DNA of 64,000 nt, taken from Lumbricus terrestris (Eukaryota; Annelida; Clitellata; Crassiclitellata; Lumbricidae). The notes under the pieces are model-generated. The model was not told where the DNA came from. It saw nothing but the letters and a program-made list of their open reading frames with translations, and ran no database searches. Position numbers and translations under genes: made by a program. Each line of letters opens with the position of its first letter. Within the stretch, counting starts at the first letter, position 1. Where the stretch lies: positions 29,487,616 through 29,551,615 of the forward strand of contig OX457042.1 of NCBI GenBank assembly GCA_949752735.1, in the 5' to 3' direction. Positions 11,932 through 22,458 of this stretch are shown here, piece by piece.

Positions 11932-14405
11932 TATTAGGTTGATAGCACCGCCTACAATGCGCCTAGTACCTATAGTGGCGAAGGGCTCCATACAAGGTCG
12001 ACAACGGCGTCGACAGAATAGATCTAAGGAGTAAGAATCAGATTGTTGAATATTTGTGTTTAAACATTAATAATGGCCCCGTGAGAAGAAGCAGGCTTTG
12101 AGAAGAGACAGGGCAGACGGGAGGCAGCCAATCAGAAGTGTATAGGAAACAGAAGAAGAAGCGCATTCCAAAGAGAAGGACCGATTGTTCATGACAGAGA
12201 TGTCCGTTGCCTTGTAGCCGAATGGTTGTAGTTCCAGTTTGACCCCAGGGGAAGCTTCACTTCACCGGAGAATGAGCTCAGTTTCCCCTTCAATTTATTT
12301 ACCAATTAAAAGATGTTTTCAAGAACTTCTTGCATTTAAATCAAATTTTAAAGTAAACTTAAACCAAAAACCCATACACGTTTCACCACGAAGCTCTTAC
12401 CCGGTCAACGTCTAACACTAAACTTCCGCCGTCTGGACAAGCAACCAATCACAGGCAACTTCCTGCTGCCGCCAGAACCAAGCGCCGCTTATTAGCCAAT
12501 CAGCAGCGCACACGGGCTGATCACGTCAGCGAAGTTCATTTGCATGTCTGGAATGCTGTCTAAAAGCTATTTTGATCCCATGCACCCATGAAATAGTTAT
12601 AGAACCAGATGTGGCCTGTAAATAAGAAAGAGACCATAGCGTATTCACAAACGCTACAGAAGTTTCGGAACTTTGGACGTAAAAAAGATATTCGTTGAAA
12701 TAAAACTTCAGGCAAGGACGTCATATTAAAGCATCGGCATTGATTAAAGGATGTCGCATTAAAATTAAATTGAGACTTCGAACGGTTTTTGTGAAATTTT
12801 GGAAAATGTTGTAAAAATGGATCGACATATGGTGCTGTAGCTTCGAATTCATAAAAAACACTTTGTCGTATGTCCATCAATAATTCAGTATCATGTTGTC
12901 GTATATACAATTCTACAGTAGCTTTTTACTGCTTGAAATCTCCTCGCCTGAGAATTATCTTCGCGTAGCCTATCTCAACCCCATTGAGATAATCGAGGTT
13001 GAAGTTTTGGTCAAATTTTACGGGAAAAAATACATGTAAAAATTGTAGATTCGACAAAACAATCCTGAAGATGGACATGCGACAGGTAATTTTCGGTGAA
13101 TATCTTTAAAACGATTTGTCGTATCTCTTAACGAATAAAAGTGATGAAAGAGAAACAAATTTTTGCCACAAATCAAGTCAAAACTCGATGTTAAAAAAAA
13201 TGGAGATGAGCGAAGATAATGCTGAGGCAACGACATGTAGTAGGTCTACACACCGCAGTTCTTACATCAGTTGCTAGTAAATGCATCATTTCATTTTCAC
13301 ATTTTTTTTATTTGGAAGGGGGTGTTCAAACACACAGAAACACCCTCCCTAGCTACGGCCTTGTGAGCAAGTTCTTCACTCGCAATTGCTCAAGCGCTTC
13401 GGTGTGAAACTCCGATGAAGTGTCCGCGCTGTAGTCGGGAGCGCTTCTGAGTAGTATCCTTGAAGGGGCGCTTTAACAAGTGCATATATATACATATGAA
13501 ACAAGTGCTCATCTGATCAAACGTCATTATTATCAAGATCATGGCCTTCTCTTCTAAATCATCCTGGTGTTATCAATGCTCCATATTTTAGTATTTTATC
13601 TTTTAAATTGTTTGAGACAGAGAAGAGGAGTGACTTTCTTAAGGAGATCGCACAATATTATTGGTGATCGAATTATAAGCATGCTCTTTTCAAAGGGTAT
13701 GCCTATTGTCATAGCAGATTAGCTATCTCCTACAGATCCACATCATTTTGAGAAATTCATCCTTGTGGCACAGACTCAAAGTCTGTGTAGGAACCTTATC
13801 TCAGGAAGTACTGATCCTAAGTCAGTAGGAGTATGATAGCCAGAGCTCTACTCGTGTACCCGCATGAAAATCTGCATGCACGGTTTGTAATGAAGTAAAG
13901 CACCTTTGTAATGCTAGACAAGAAAGAAAATATTTGCATGAGTTATTTGCAATCACTCAAGATAGACAAGCGAAGTTGAACTTGAAAGCGCAGCCAATTT
14001 TTTCCCCACAATGGACTAAGTGCCTCGCTTTTATAACCATGTCGGAAGGGTCTCAGAAGTCACCATGTTTCTATTGGCTATACTCATCGGAATTTTTAAA
14101 CTAGGCGAACATTTTCAATTTAATGTTCTGCAACACATCAAATGAGTGTGACCATACGTGCATGGATTCTGCATTTGGTGCAAATTAGTGTAAGCTATTA
14201 TTAGACGTTAACACAAAAATGAAAGCAAAAATGGCGTATGTTTCACCACTGCAGATGACACCGCGGTTAAAAATCGATTGTCTTGATCACAATGGCAGCT
14301 GCATAAGATGTGAGCGCAGTGATTGGCCAATTCTTAGCCGCAATTCTTCGTTACAGTTCTTTGCAGTAGGCTAATTACAGTACGGTACTCCTTGATAGAT
14401 AGGCG

Positions 14406-15110
14406 TATACCCCGCAGTCGATCGAGTCGCGCGCTACGATGGACTAGGCTTGCCTCGCGATCGTCTCGATCGACTTCGTCGGCTCGCCCACTTCCCGACG
14501 AATCGATCGACTTAGTCGTGTATAGGCTACATACCTCCGAAAACGAGAGTAGCCTATACGCGGGTATAATACAGTGTATACTCACTTCACAACGAATTAA
14601 TTTTTTTAACGTGTGAGAAATTAAATTACAAGCAGAAAATAGTCGCAAATCGCAAGAACTACTGAGTTTTGTGACGTGGTAACTAGAAATCGTAAGAAAC
14701 AGGTTGGTTCTTGTCAGTTTTACGACCCCCAAACAAATTATATAGCGTGAGGGTCGGTTAAGGCTCAGGTTAGGCGTCGTGAAGGTTGGTTAAGGTTAGA
14801 GATATTGTTCATCATCATCAATCTAGCTTCAATTTCAGCAAGCTAGAAGTTGGATAGTTGGATTGATTAAAAATAACAAAGCTGCAACGTTACTTCTTGG
14901 GGTCGTTAAACTGACAAGTACCAACAGATTTCTAAGTCCGGTCGAGTCGAGTCGAGTCGAAGAAACAACGATCGACTCGACGTGCTAAGACTCACGATCG
15001 ACTCGACTTACAAATCCATCGAGTCGACGATTTATTGATCGACTCGACTTGATTAGGTTACGACCCACTCGATCGATCGAGCCGACCGATTCGATCGACT
15101 GTGGGGTATA
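14406..15110. mobile_element. Foldback element copy in U6
   Basis: Ends TATACCCCGCAGTCGATCGA and TCGATCGACTGTGGGGTATA are intact. The left arm is shorter and the inner MITE is internally deleted. To the right of the MITE it keeps about 22 bp (starting AGTACCAACAG) that the other two copies lack, so the three copies record different deletions. Confidence 0.6.
14712..14916. mobile_element. Internally deleted MITE copy in U6
   Basis: Both ends are present (TGTCAGTTTTACGACCCCCA and GGGGTCGTTAAACTGACA). The segment between CAGCAAG and CTAGAAGTTGG, including the right half of the palindrome, is gone. Confidence 0.65.
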
Positions 15111-15142
15111 TGATAGGCTGATAGCACCGCCTACAATGCGCC

Positions 15143-15805
15143 TAGTATCTCTCATTGTACCTTACAATAAAGTGCAAAACGGAATTCTGAGGTCGTAGTG
15201 AAAGTGATATCATTTGACATGGAAATCTACAATTAAATGACGTTCATTTTCCGCGGAAATTTGAAAAAACCAAATTGAAAGTTTAAACAGCTGTGACTTT
15301 TCCAAGCATGAAAAGTTTCAAGTGAAACTTTCGGAGATTGTTGGCAATTCATTCCCCTGCAAATTGGGAAATTTTCGCAGAAAAAGTTCAATCCGTTGCG
15401 AGGATATCGCATTTTATCCGGTGGTACATTTTTTTGAGCCACCCTGTAGGCCTACTGACACAATTAGGACCTACCTTCGTAGGTCTATACTGACTGTATA
15501 CGATTTCCATTAGTTCATTTATCTACTATAGGCCTATTGAATCTAAGTTTGAATGGAAACGACGCTAATAGGGCTGCGAAGCTTAGACGTAGCTTAACTG
15601 ACCTTAACAAATCTTTGTTGTAGACACTAAACAATTAGGCCCTACATACGATTCCCATTCGTTCATTTCAAATCTAAGTCTAGGCCTACTGACACAATTA
15701 GGACCTACCTAAATGACGTTAACAAACCTTCGTATGGCTACTTATTGTATAGGATTCCCATTCGTTCATTTATCTACTGTATTTAATCTAATTTTGAATG
15801 GAAAC
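15143..15805. other. Unassigned repeats, TAGGCCTA-rich, with a mariner-like end
   Basis: No gene seen. Around 15420-15448 the sequence GGTACATTTTTTTGAGCCACCCTG-TA resembles the right terminus of a mariner-type element (in pieces: ACATTTTTTTGAG then CCACCCTG), but no matching left end was found. From 15444 to 15805 a degenerate motif recurs: a CCCATTCGTTCATTT-like part, TTTGAATGGAAACGAC, and AGCTTAGACGTAG. The word TAGGCCTA is frequent. The same motif continues after 40308, which bears on the hAT-1 empty site. Confidence 0.5.
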
Positions 15806-15813
15806 GACAATAC

Positions 15814-16147
15814 TCAGTGTTTAATCTAGACGTCTCTGGGGGGAACTTTCCCCCCCAGGATTGACATTTCCCTCCAGAAAAATTTGACAAAATGTTATTG
15901 GTTTTTAGTAACTTTATCATCGTTGTTTTACTTGAAGTGTTATAATATACCGTGATATTATTTACTATTATATATGATTATAATGACATTATTTACTACT
16001 ATAATATACGATACTATTGTAAGCCCCAGCCACCTCTGTGACTGCTTACAACTCCACGAGTCAACACTCCAACAAAGATTAGAGTCTGACTAAAATTTAT
16101 TATGTACATTCAGACATATATACACAGACTAGCATAATAAACTCCTC
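15814..16147. mobile_element. hAT-1 left end segment
   Basis: Starts TCAGTGTTTAATC and includes a C/G-run hairpin (CTGGGGGG..CCCCCCCAG) and AT-rich sequence. About 150 bp match 36541-36700 (shared CTCCAGAAAAATTTG and TATACCGT.ATATTATTTACT). LTR-A interrupts it at CTAT. Confidence 0.6.
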
Positions 16148-16151
16148 CTAT

Positions 16152-17597
16152 TGTAGCGAACCAGGTTGCTACAAGCTACCTTACTTATTTACTTAAGTAA
16201 GGCCGCTATTTCTATTACGAATTCATGGGTGCTATGCTTAGCACTGATCGATGCGGTCATCGCTATATTTAGCTTCCCATGCATTTTTCAATGGAACTTT
16301 CCGCCACGTGCGATTTTTGATTGGTTAGACATCACGCGATGTTTTAGGCGCTAAAAAGCGCTCTCTTGCGGCAAATTAACGCGCAAACCTTTAGTCGGGC
16401 CGCAGAGTTGAATCGTGTAAGACCTATGCTGGTGGAAATCGTGAATCGTGGTAAAATTGATGGTATTTTCGATTCTGGCAAGTTTCTCAGGTAGAAGACG
16501 AGGTTCTTCCGATGTCTTGTGAATCGATGTGTAATTACGAAGATTTCCGGCAACGATTAAATTAATGATACGCTTCCGACGGAGAATTTCTGGCATCGGC
16601 CGACGACTCAATAACTTTCTACAGGACGGAAAACGGTGGATCGGCTGTCCTAAAATATCAATGGGAACAGGGAAGTATAGGCAACCTAATCTATAGAGCT
16701 CGAACCTGAACTAAGTGTAATTAGATAAAACTTGTATCGCTATTTTGGTGCAAATATTAGTTGTGGTATATTCAGTCTGTGAACTGATCGGATAGGTGTG
16801 AAATAGTCAGTCTGTGAACTGATCTGATAAAACTTAAGCTAGTCAAGGGACATAGGCGTTTTAGGAAGGCCTTAATAGTGAATCTAATATTGTTTCTATT
16901 TTATCGGCTGTGTAAATAATTGCTAATGAACGACAGACAGTCGCTTGATTAATTCTACAATAAATGAAACTTAAATAGAGAACTGTGAAGTGATTTCTGC
17001 TATCGAATTATAATGGACTCCGACAGGGACACGGACAGTGTCTTAGAGACAGGACAAGAGGAAGATGAGTTATGTCCGAGAGAAACCCTTGAGTTGGGGA
17101 CTACAGACAATACTGATGACTTAGACCCTGCTGTATTACAGAAACAAATGACTACAATAGAACAGTTTATGGAGCGCCAGAGTAGCATTTTAATCGGTCT
17201 AGCTGAAGAGCTGAATCTGGTTTCCATGCAGCAAGCCCAATTAAGTTCCCGCCAGAAAGATTGTGAAACAATGGTGAAGTCGGTAGCTGAAGGTAAAGTG
17301 GGTGATGGAGCTTGGGGGAAAGTTGAGGAATCGAACCCAGATAAGCACCCATTTAGTGGGGCTGTTGTGAGCTTAACAGCCACCGCTGACATATGTCCAA
17401 TATCGGCCCATCCTGAGGAATTTGGTAACCAGAGAAGCTCACACCCTAGGTTAGGATTCGAACCCGCTACCATTGACACCAAAACCCTTGACCTAGGACC
17501 CAGCTTTCCTCAACCGCGCTTAAGGGGGCGCGCAACAGTAGAGCCCATTAATTTGGGGTCGGAAACGGTAGGACAGGCGGTGCCCCCGCGCGTAACA
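16152..17597 (+). repeat. LTR-A 5' LTR (1446 bp)
   Basis: TG...CA long terminal repeat. The first 22 bp form a hairpin (TGTAGC-G-AACC pairing with GGTTGCTACA). A poly(A) signal lies at 16959-16964 and the gag ATG at 17013, so on the usual U3-R-U5 logic the coding part falls in U5. TCAGTCTGTGAACTGATC occurs twice (near 16769 and 16807). Confidence 0.9.
16959..16964 (+). promoter_or_regulatory. LTR-A poly(A) signal AATAAA
   Basis: AATAAA in the LTR, repeated at 24268-24273 in the 3' LTR. Cleavage 15-30 nt downstream would place the R/U5 border around 16980-16995, just before the gag start codon. The signal is seen; its use is inferred. Confidence 0.5.
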
Positions 17598-20597
17598 ATT
17601 GGTTCCAGCAAGTGGGATGAAGCTACAAAAGGTCATGGGTCAGAGGGTAGAATAATAATGGATCCCAGATTTAGTAGAGCAGAATATTTATGGGAAGAAG
17701 TGGAAAATGGAAAAGAAAATTTTTCACAAGATGATCCAAGAAGAATGGATGTACAGATGAAATACTTTGGTGCTAGACCAAAAGATTTACAAGGTCGGGA
17801 ACAAGGTCAAGGTCAAAAGGTAAATGACTTACAAGGTAAAAAGGTAAATGATTTACAAGGTCAAGGTCAAGGTCAAAGAGTAAATACAACTGACATGTTG
17901 CATGGTCAAGCAATGTATTATTATGATACAAATGTTTTGTATAGAGATTTTGACTTTGAAAATTACATGCGTCGAAAACAAGATAAATTAGTTAGAATTG
18001 AAATCGAAAATAAATCTGAAAATGATGATTCAGAAATCACTGACTTGCGACCTTTACATAGACTCGAACTCGAAACAAAAGCGTTAGGTGTAGAGCAAAA
18101 TGAGGGTAAAACTTGTACTAATCCCAGATTTTTAGTTTCAGATGGAAAAATGGGGGATTCTTCGTTGCTGAGCGACGACCACGTGGGAACATGGGATGCA
18201 CATCCTCGCCATTCAGCGACTGTCATTCCTCGGGCTGCCACCTTCCCCCCCTCGTCGGTTCCTGAAACAGAAAAATTCCGGTCACCGAGCAACATGCTGT
18301 CACAAGTGACCGCTTCAGTCACCTCGGCTGCTTCTGATGTCCTGTTCTGCGAGTCGAAAACAGAACCCGGAAGAACCCTCCCAGTCTTCGCATCAGTTCC
18401 TCAGATGTTCGCGTACACATCTGCTCCGAGTCGACCGATCATGTCCATGGTGTCCCTGTCGTCGGAAACTCGAGTCACGCACAGCTACGAATACATACAT
18501 TGGGCAACAGGTCAGCCCATGTATGCGCCATACAGTCAGAAGATGGTTCCACCTGTTCCAGTCTTCCCTGTCTACGCGGAAGCAGTTTCTCTTCCGATCC
18601 AGATGCAACCGTGGCCCGTGACGAACACAGTTCTGGAAAACTCTGTCAAGGTCATGCAACTGCATCCATCGTCAGAAATGTTCAGCCCAGCCAGTGTGAA
18701 CTGTCAAGATAACTGTCCGAAAACAGCTGAAGGAAAGACAGTCAGTCTTTCTTTCCCAGCAGTGCAAGTTGCTGCTGAAAGTCGAGCATCAACTGGTGAC
18801 ATGGTAACGCCATCAACCAACACAGAACAAGAAAAAGCTGCCGACTCAACAAGAGAGAAGGTGAGATCGCACATGAAACTAGGTCATTATAATGGAAAAA
18901 CGTCGGTAGAGGTGTTCCTAAAAAAATTTGAGGTGTGTTCCAAGAACAATCGATGGACAGAAAACGAAAAACTAGCACAACTGACCTGCGCACTGGTCGA
19001 ACCTGTAGATCAACTTCTTTATGAATTTGATTCTGACACAATCACCACATGCGCCGACTTGATGGACAGGTTGAGGCTAAGACATGGGAGCACTGACCAA
19101 ACGGTTTTGTACCAGACTCAACTAAGTGCTCGCAGACAGAAGGTAGGAGAAGATCTGGGTTCTTTAGTCCAAGACATAAGACGATTAATGATTCTGGCAT
19201 TCCCAGGACCGAGGTCAACACACAGTGAAACTATTGCGATCAAGGCTTTTCTTGATGCCTTACGAGATAAAGAGCTAGCCTTAAAAGTGAGAGAGAGGGA
19301 ACCGGTCACCCTAGACAATGCGTACAAGACGGCCATGAGACTGGAAGGTTACCGCAGAGCTGATGAAGATGGCCTGGACCGCCAAGAACGACGTCCAGGC
19401 CGAGTCAAAACTGTGAAGGAAAGTGATGAAACGGGAGATTGCGATATGAAAGAATTTCGCGAAGACATTGCCCGTCAATTAAAACAATTGAGTGACAGAA
19501 TGGACTGCCTGCTGAATACTCCATCGACCGAAAGACACTATCCGCCATGGCAACCGCAACGCACCTCTTCGGCATGGAGAGGCACAAACTATAGAAATCA
19601 ACGTTGGAGTCAGAAACCGAATGAAAACTACCGAAGGACAACGCCTGACAACCGACGCTGCTTCGAGTGCAACCAGGTTGGACATTTGGCCCGGGTTTGT
19701 CCTCGCAGAATCACCTCTTCGTCAACTGGAGAGCAAGATGAACCTGAAGAACCTGGGGTGAGTAACGCTAGACATGTAAAAGGAAACAGTGACGCTTATC
19801 TGTCCGTGACAATTAGAGGAAAGAAATTGCTAGCTTTGTTAGACTCTGGCAGTGAAATGACATTATGCCCTGCGTCGTTAGTGGATCCGGCGGAAATCAA
19901 AGGCTCCAGTCAACTGTTGCGAGCTGCTAATGGGTCTGCAATTCGGGTACTGGGGGAGACTGTATTGAAACTGAAAATCGAAGATCAGGCTTTCGAAATT
20001 CCTTGTTTGGTAACTGAGCAGGTTACTGAACTTATTCTCGGACTCTCTTGGATGGTGAAGGAAAATGTCATGTGGCATGTAGGGAAAGGATGGATCTTCG
20101 TCCGGAATCTGCGGCTGAATGTCCTGTGCACAAACAGTTTGAAACAGTGTCAGCGAGCGAAACAAACTGTCAGTGACCTGCGAAATTCTCCGAACATTGA
20201 AACGAGCTGTGAAACGAATGTCGAAAATCGAACAGTGCTGCCAGAGACGAAAATCACGAAAGAAATCTGTGCCGTGCAAACCGAAACCTTCGAACCGGAA
20301 GCTTCGTGTCAAGAGAAGACTGCTGTCCAGCCCAATCGCTTCCGAAATCTCTGTCCTGCTGAGGTGGCAGCCCGAATCCCACGTCCACCGGATGTGCATC
20401 CTCGGGTCGACCCAAATAGTTCCTTCCGGGGTGGAACTTGCCTTCCTCCAGTGACGCCATCTGTCGAATCAATGCGAGTGGAAGAGTCAGATGCAATCTA
20501 CATGGTCACTCGCTGCCCAAAGTCTGGTGTCGATCAGAGGATCAAACTCACCGGGGGAAACAGACTCGCAATGCTGGCGAGACTGTGGCAAGCGTAA
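17013..20597 (+). CDS. LTR-A Gag-protease polyprotein (1194 aa), start inside LTR
   Basis: One open frame with, in order: an acidic N-terminal part (1-195) encoded wholly by the LTR; a Q/G-rich repeat (DLQGxxQGQGQ-type, ~260-290); a long low-complexity linker; a retrotransposon capsid region (~620-780, starting MKLGHYNGKTSVEVFLKKFE); one CCHC zinc knuckle, CFECNQVGHLARVC (~883-896); and a retropepsin-type active site LLDSGSEMT (Asp ~944). The ~200 residues after the protease end in a stop with no RT. It would assemble particles and process Gag while polymerase and integrase come from elsewhere. The ATG at 17013 is the first after the predicted R/U5 border; downstream initiation at a later Met is possible. 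Confidence 0.88.
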   Translation: MDSDRDTDSVLETGQEEDELCPRETLELGTTDNTDDLDPAVLQKQMTTIEQFMERQSSILIGLAEELNLVSMQQAQLSSRQKDCETMVKSVAEGKVGDGAWGKVEESNPDKHPFSGAVVSLTATADICPISAHPEEFGNQRSSHPRLGFEPATIDTKTLDLGPSFPQPRLRGRATVEPINLGSETVGQAVPPRVTIGSSKWDEATKGHGSEGRIIMDPRFSRAEYLWEEVENGKENFSQDDPRRMDVQMKYFGARPKDLQGREQGQGQKVNDLQGKKVNDLQGQGQGQRVNTTDMLHGQAMYYYDTNVLYRDFDFENYMRRKQDKLVRIEIENKSENDDSEITDLRPLHRLELETKALGVEQNEGKTCTNPRFLVSDGKMGDSSLLSDDHVGTWDAHPRHSATVIPRAATFPPSSVPETEKFRSPSNMLSQVTASVTSAASDVLFCESKTEPGRTLPVFASVPQMFAYTSAPSRPIMSMVSLSSETRVTHSYEYIHWATGQPMYAPYSQKMVPPVPVFPVYAEAVSLPIQMQPWPVTNTVLENSVKVMQLHPSSEMFSPASVNCQDNCPKTAEGKTVSLSFPAVQVAAESRASTGDMVTPSTNTEQEKAADSTREKVRSHMKLGHYNGKTSVEVFLKKFEVCSKNNRWTENEKLAQLTCALVEPVDQLLYEFDSDTITTCADLMDRLRLRHGSTDQTVLYQTQLSARRQKVGEDLGSLVQDIRRLMILAFPGPRSTHSETIAIKAFLDALRDKELALKVREREPVTLDNAYKTAMRLEGYRRADEDGLDRQERRPGRVKTVKESDETGDCDMKEFREDIARQLKQLSDRMDCLLNTPSTERHYPPWQPQRTSSAWRGTNYRNQRWSQKPNENYRRTTPDNRRCFECNQVGHLARVCPRRITSSSTGEQDEPEEPGVSNARHVKGNSDAYLSVTIRGKKLLALLDSGSEMTLCPASLVDPAEIKGSSQLLRAANGSAIRVLGETVLKLKIEDQAFEIPCLVTEQVTELILGLSWMVKENVMWHVGKGWIFVRNLRLNVLCTNSLKQCQRAKQTVSDLRNSPNIETSCETNVENRTVLPETKITKEICAVQTETFEPEASCQEKTAVQPNRFRNLCPAEVAARIPRPPDVHPRVDPNSSFRGGTCLPPVTPSVESMRVEESDAIYMVTRCPKSGVDQRIKLTGGNRLAMLARLWQA
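17600..17618 (+). promoter_or_regulatory. LTR-A primer-binding site (tRNA-Leu-like)
   Basis: TGGTTCCAGCAAGTGGGAT begins two bases after the LTR CA, the normal PBS position. It resembles PBS sequences complementary to tRNA-Leu (TGG..CAG.AGTGGGAT) but the match is imperfect and the tRNA is tentative. It is translated as part of gag (frame reading I-G-S-S-K-W-D). Confidence 0.6.
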
Positions 20598-22299
20598 TGT
20601 GATGTAATGTGATATGATAGGGTAGTCCTGTCGCGTAATGGCGACAAGTAGGTGAATAGAGAATAGAGTCTTCTCTGCTTTAGTTGTGTTTTTGATGATG
20701 TAATGTGGCCTTGAGATGTAGGTTTACATTTTTATTTTAATGTGCGTGGATAAAATTGTGCTTTCTTACTGTGTAAAAATGTGAAAGTTGATTACAGTAA
20801 TGAAGTGTAATATGATGATATATGTTAAGTGAGAATGCATAGTTTTATTCGTGTGAAATGTAGCTTAAGTATTTCAGATTATAGGTGTGTCCTCTGATGA
20901 TAAAAATAACTATGTAGGTGAGATGAATAATAAAGAAATGGGATAAATAAGAGATAACCAGGTAAAGATACTTGTACTTGTCTCGTGTAGAATCCCTCCA
21001 GGTCGTGTAATGGCGACGAGAATAAGCGAAGGGAGAATAGAATCTTCTCTGTTTTATTTGCTTTTTGATGATATGTAACTATGTGATGTGGGAATACATT
21101 GTTTTATTTTCTTGTGCATAAATGCTGTGCTTTCTGATGTAAGCTAGTTGGCTATAACTATGTGAAAATGTTTACAGTAAGTGTTTAGTAGCAGTTACAA
21201 GAAAGTAATGTAGAGTGATGTGATGCTACAAGGACATTTAGTAAGTATGAGCTCCAGCGTAATGCTTAAAGAGTAGTCCTTTAGTTTGAAATAAAAAGGG
21301 TAGTTTTAAACTCAGTTTAAATATTTGAATTGCTTCTTGTTGCCACGAAGAAGGGCAAATTTTGTGCTTGTATGTTATGTGCATAATAAGGATTGCAAGT
21401 TAAAAGATAATGATTATAGTAGGCTATGGTAGAAGTAATTAGCATTCTGCGTGGTGATTGAAGGATAACCTTGTGTGATTGGATGAATGAGTAACTTGGT
21501 GATGATGTGGTGCTAGATTGTGTAGTAAGTTTGAGTAGAGCACCCAATTGTAAGCATCGCCCTGAGAGTTAGTGAATAAGTTGGATTATAGACTTAGAGG
21601 CAGACTAAACTCACTGTAGGAGACAGTGGAGATTACAGTCAATGGTGAGCTGTGCCTGAGGTATTGACGATGAGTTCGTCCAGTCTTAGACCACTTCCTG
21701 CAGGGGTTGTAATGTAATAGACTATTATAGGATATGGGAATAAATCCTTTATGCCTTGGGTATGCTTAGCTGAGCAGTAATTCCTTCTTCGATCCAGGTA
21801 GCTAAGCCTTGATGTAATGTTGAAACGTGTGCATGTTGGTATGCATTATTAGTACCCTAGGTTTATGATCTGACGTTGCTTCATCTCTGTAACAGTGGCT
21901 TGTTGTAAAAGGAATGCGTGCCTGTAAAACACAGCTTAAGTTTTAAGTTGCTGTATATGTTTGGCTTGGTGAATGGGTGAACCTTGGTTTCGGATTGCAG
22001 TAGAAAAGATGGTTTGTGGATATCAAATATTGTCTAAGAGATAGAGTAAGGTAGTATGTATGAGAGCGACTGAGTGTGCTTGAAGATGCATTTCCCATTT
22101 TGTGGCTTTTGATGACAAGTTTAAATGGATTATGGCCTCAGACTCTTGTGTACCTGAGATTTAGTATAGTATCATAACCATAAAATTGTGTAAGGTATTG
22201 ATTCTTTTATAGCGATTCTTGTTGATTGTGATTATTATATGTGAAATTCTAATAATGCTACTGCTGTATAAAAATGTAATAACGGATTAATATAAGATT
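20598..22299 (+). other. LTR-A non-coding interior with a duplicated ~370-bp segment
   Basis: No ORF of note. Two diverged copies of one sequence lie at about 20625-20820 and 20998-21190 (shared GTAATGGCGAC, AGAATAGA.TCTTCTCTG, TTTTTGATGAT and GTGCTTTCT). Most of the rest is AT-rich and unrecognised. An autonomous gypsy element would carry pol here. Confidence 0.6.
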
Positions 22300-22317
22300 T
22301 GGCGCCGGAACATGACT
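22300..22317 (+). other. Second PBS-like sequence inside LTR-A
   Basis: TGGCGCCGGAACATGACT resembles primer-binding sites complementary to tRNA-Lys (TGGCGCCCGAACAGG). It lies about 160 bp upstream of the 155-codon ORF, not at an LTR edge. It could be a relic of another element fused into the LTR-A interior, or chance. Confidence 0.3.
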
Positions 22318-22458
22318 ACATGTGTTAAGAGGACTTTCTCTCGCTAGGGTTCCGTGCAATTGCTGGAAGTAGAAGGTAGTTAAATTTCATTGTGAATAAT
22401 TGCTAAAAGTAGTTAAGCTAGGTGATTGTAATTATGTGTAGTTATTGGGGTAAGCTGG

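Larger units (their letters stand above)
9576..13006 (+). repeat. Tandem array unit U5 (long type, ~3.43 kb)
   Basis: Long unit closely matching U0 over the foldback/MITE (10977-11931) and the long-unit-specific segment (11932-13006). It has a small local inverted duplication near 9852-9895, where GTGTTTGAACACCCC is followed by GTTCAAACACACAG. With U0 it brackets the four short units. Confidence 0.85.
13007..15142 (+). repeat. Tandem array unit U6 (last unit, internally deleted)
   Basis: More diverged last unit: an altered hairpin segment near 13660-13730, small indels, and a foldback (14406-15110) whose inner MITE has lost its middle. The array ends just after the foldback right arm, where sequence shared with U0 and U5 (CGCCTACAATGCGCCTAGTA) stops. 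Confidence 0.8.

Noticed and set aside
16166..16354. 62-codon frame early in the LTR (also 23475-23663)
   Set aside because: Short, hydrophobic by chance, in both LTRs only because they are repeats.
17000..17482. Minus-strand 160-codon frame in LTR-A (also 24309-24791)
   Set aside because: Antisense shadow of the gag N terminus, with no recognisable content.
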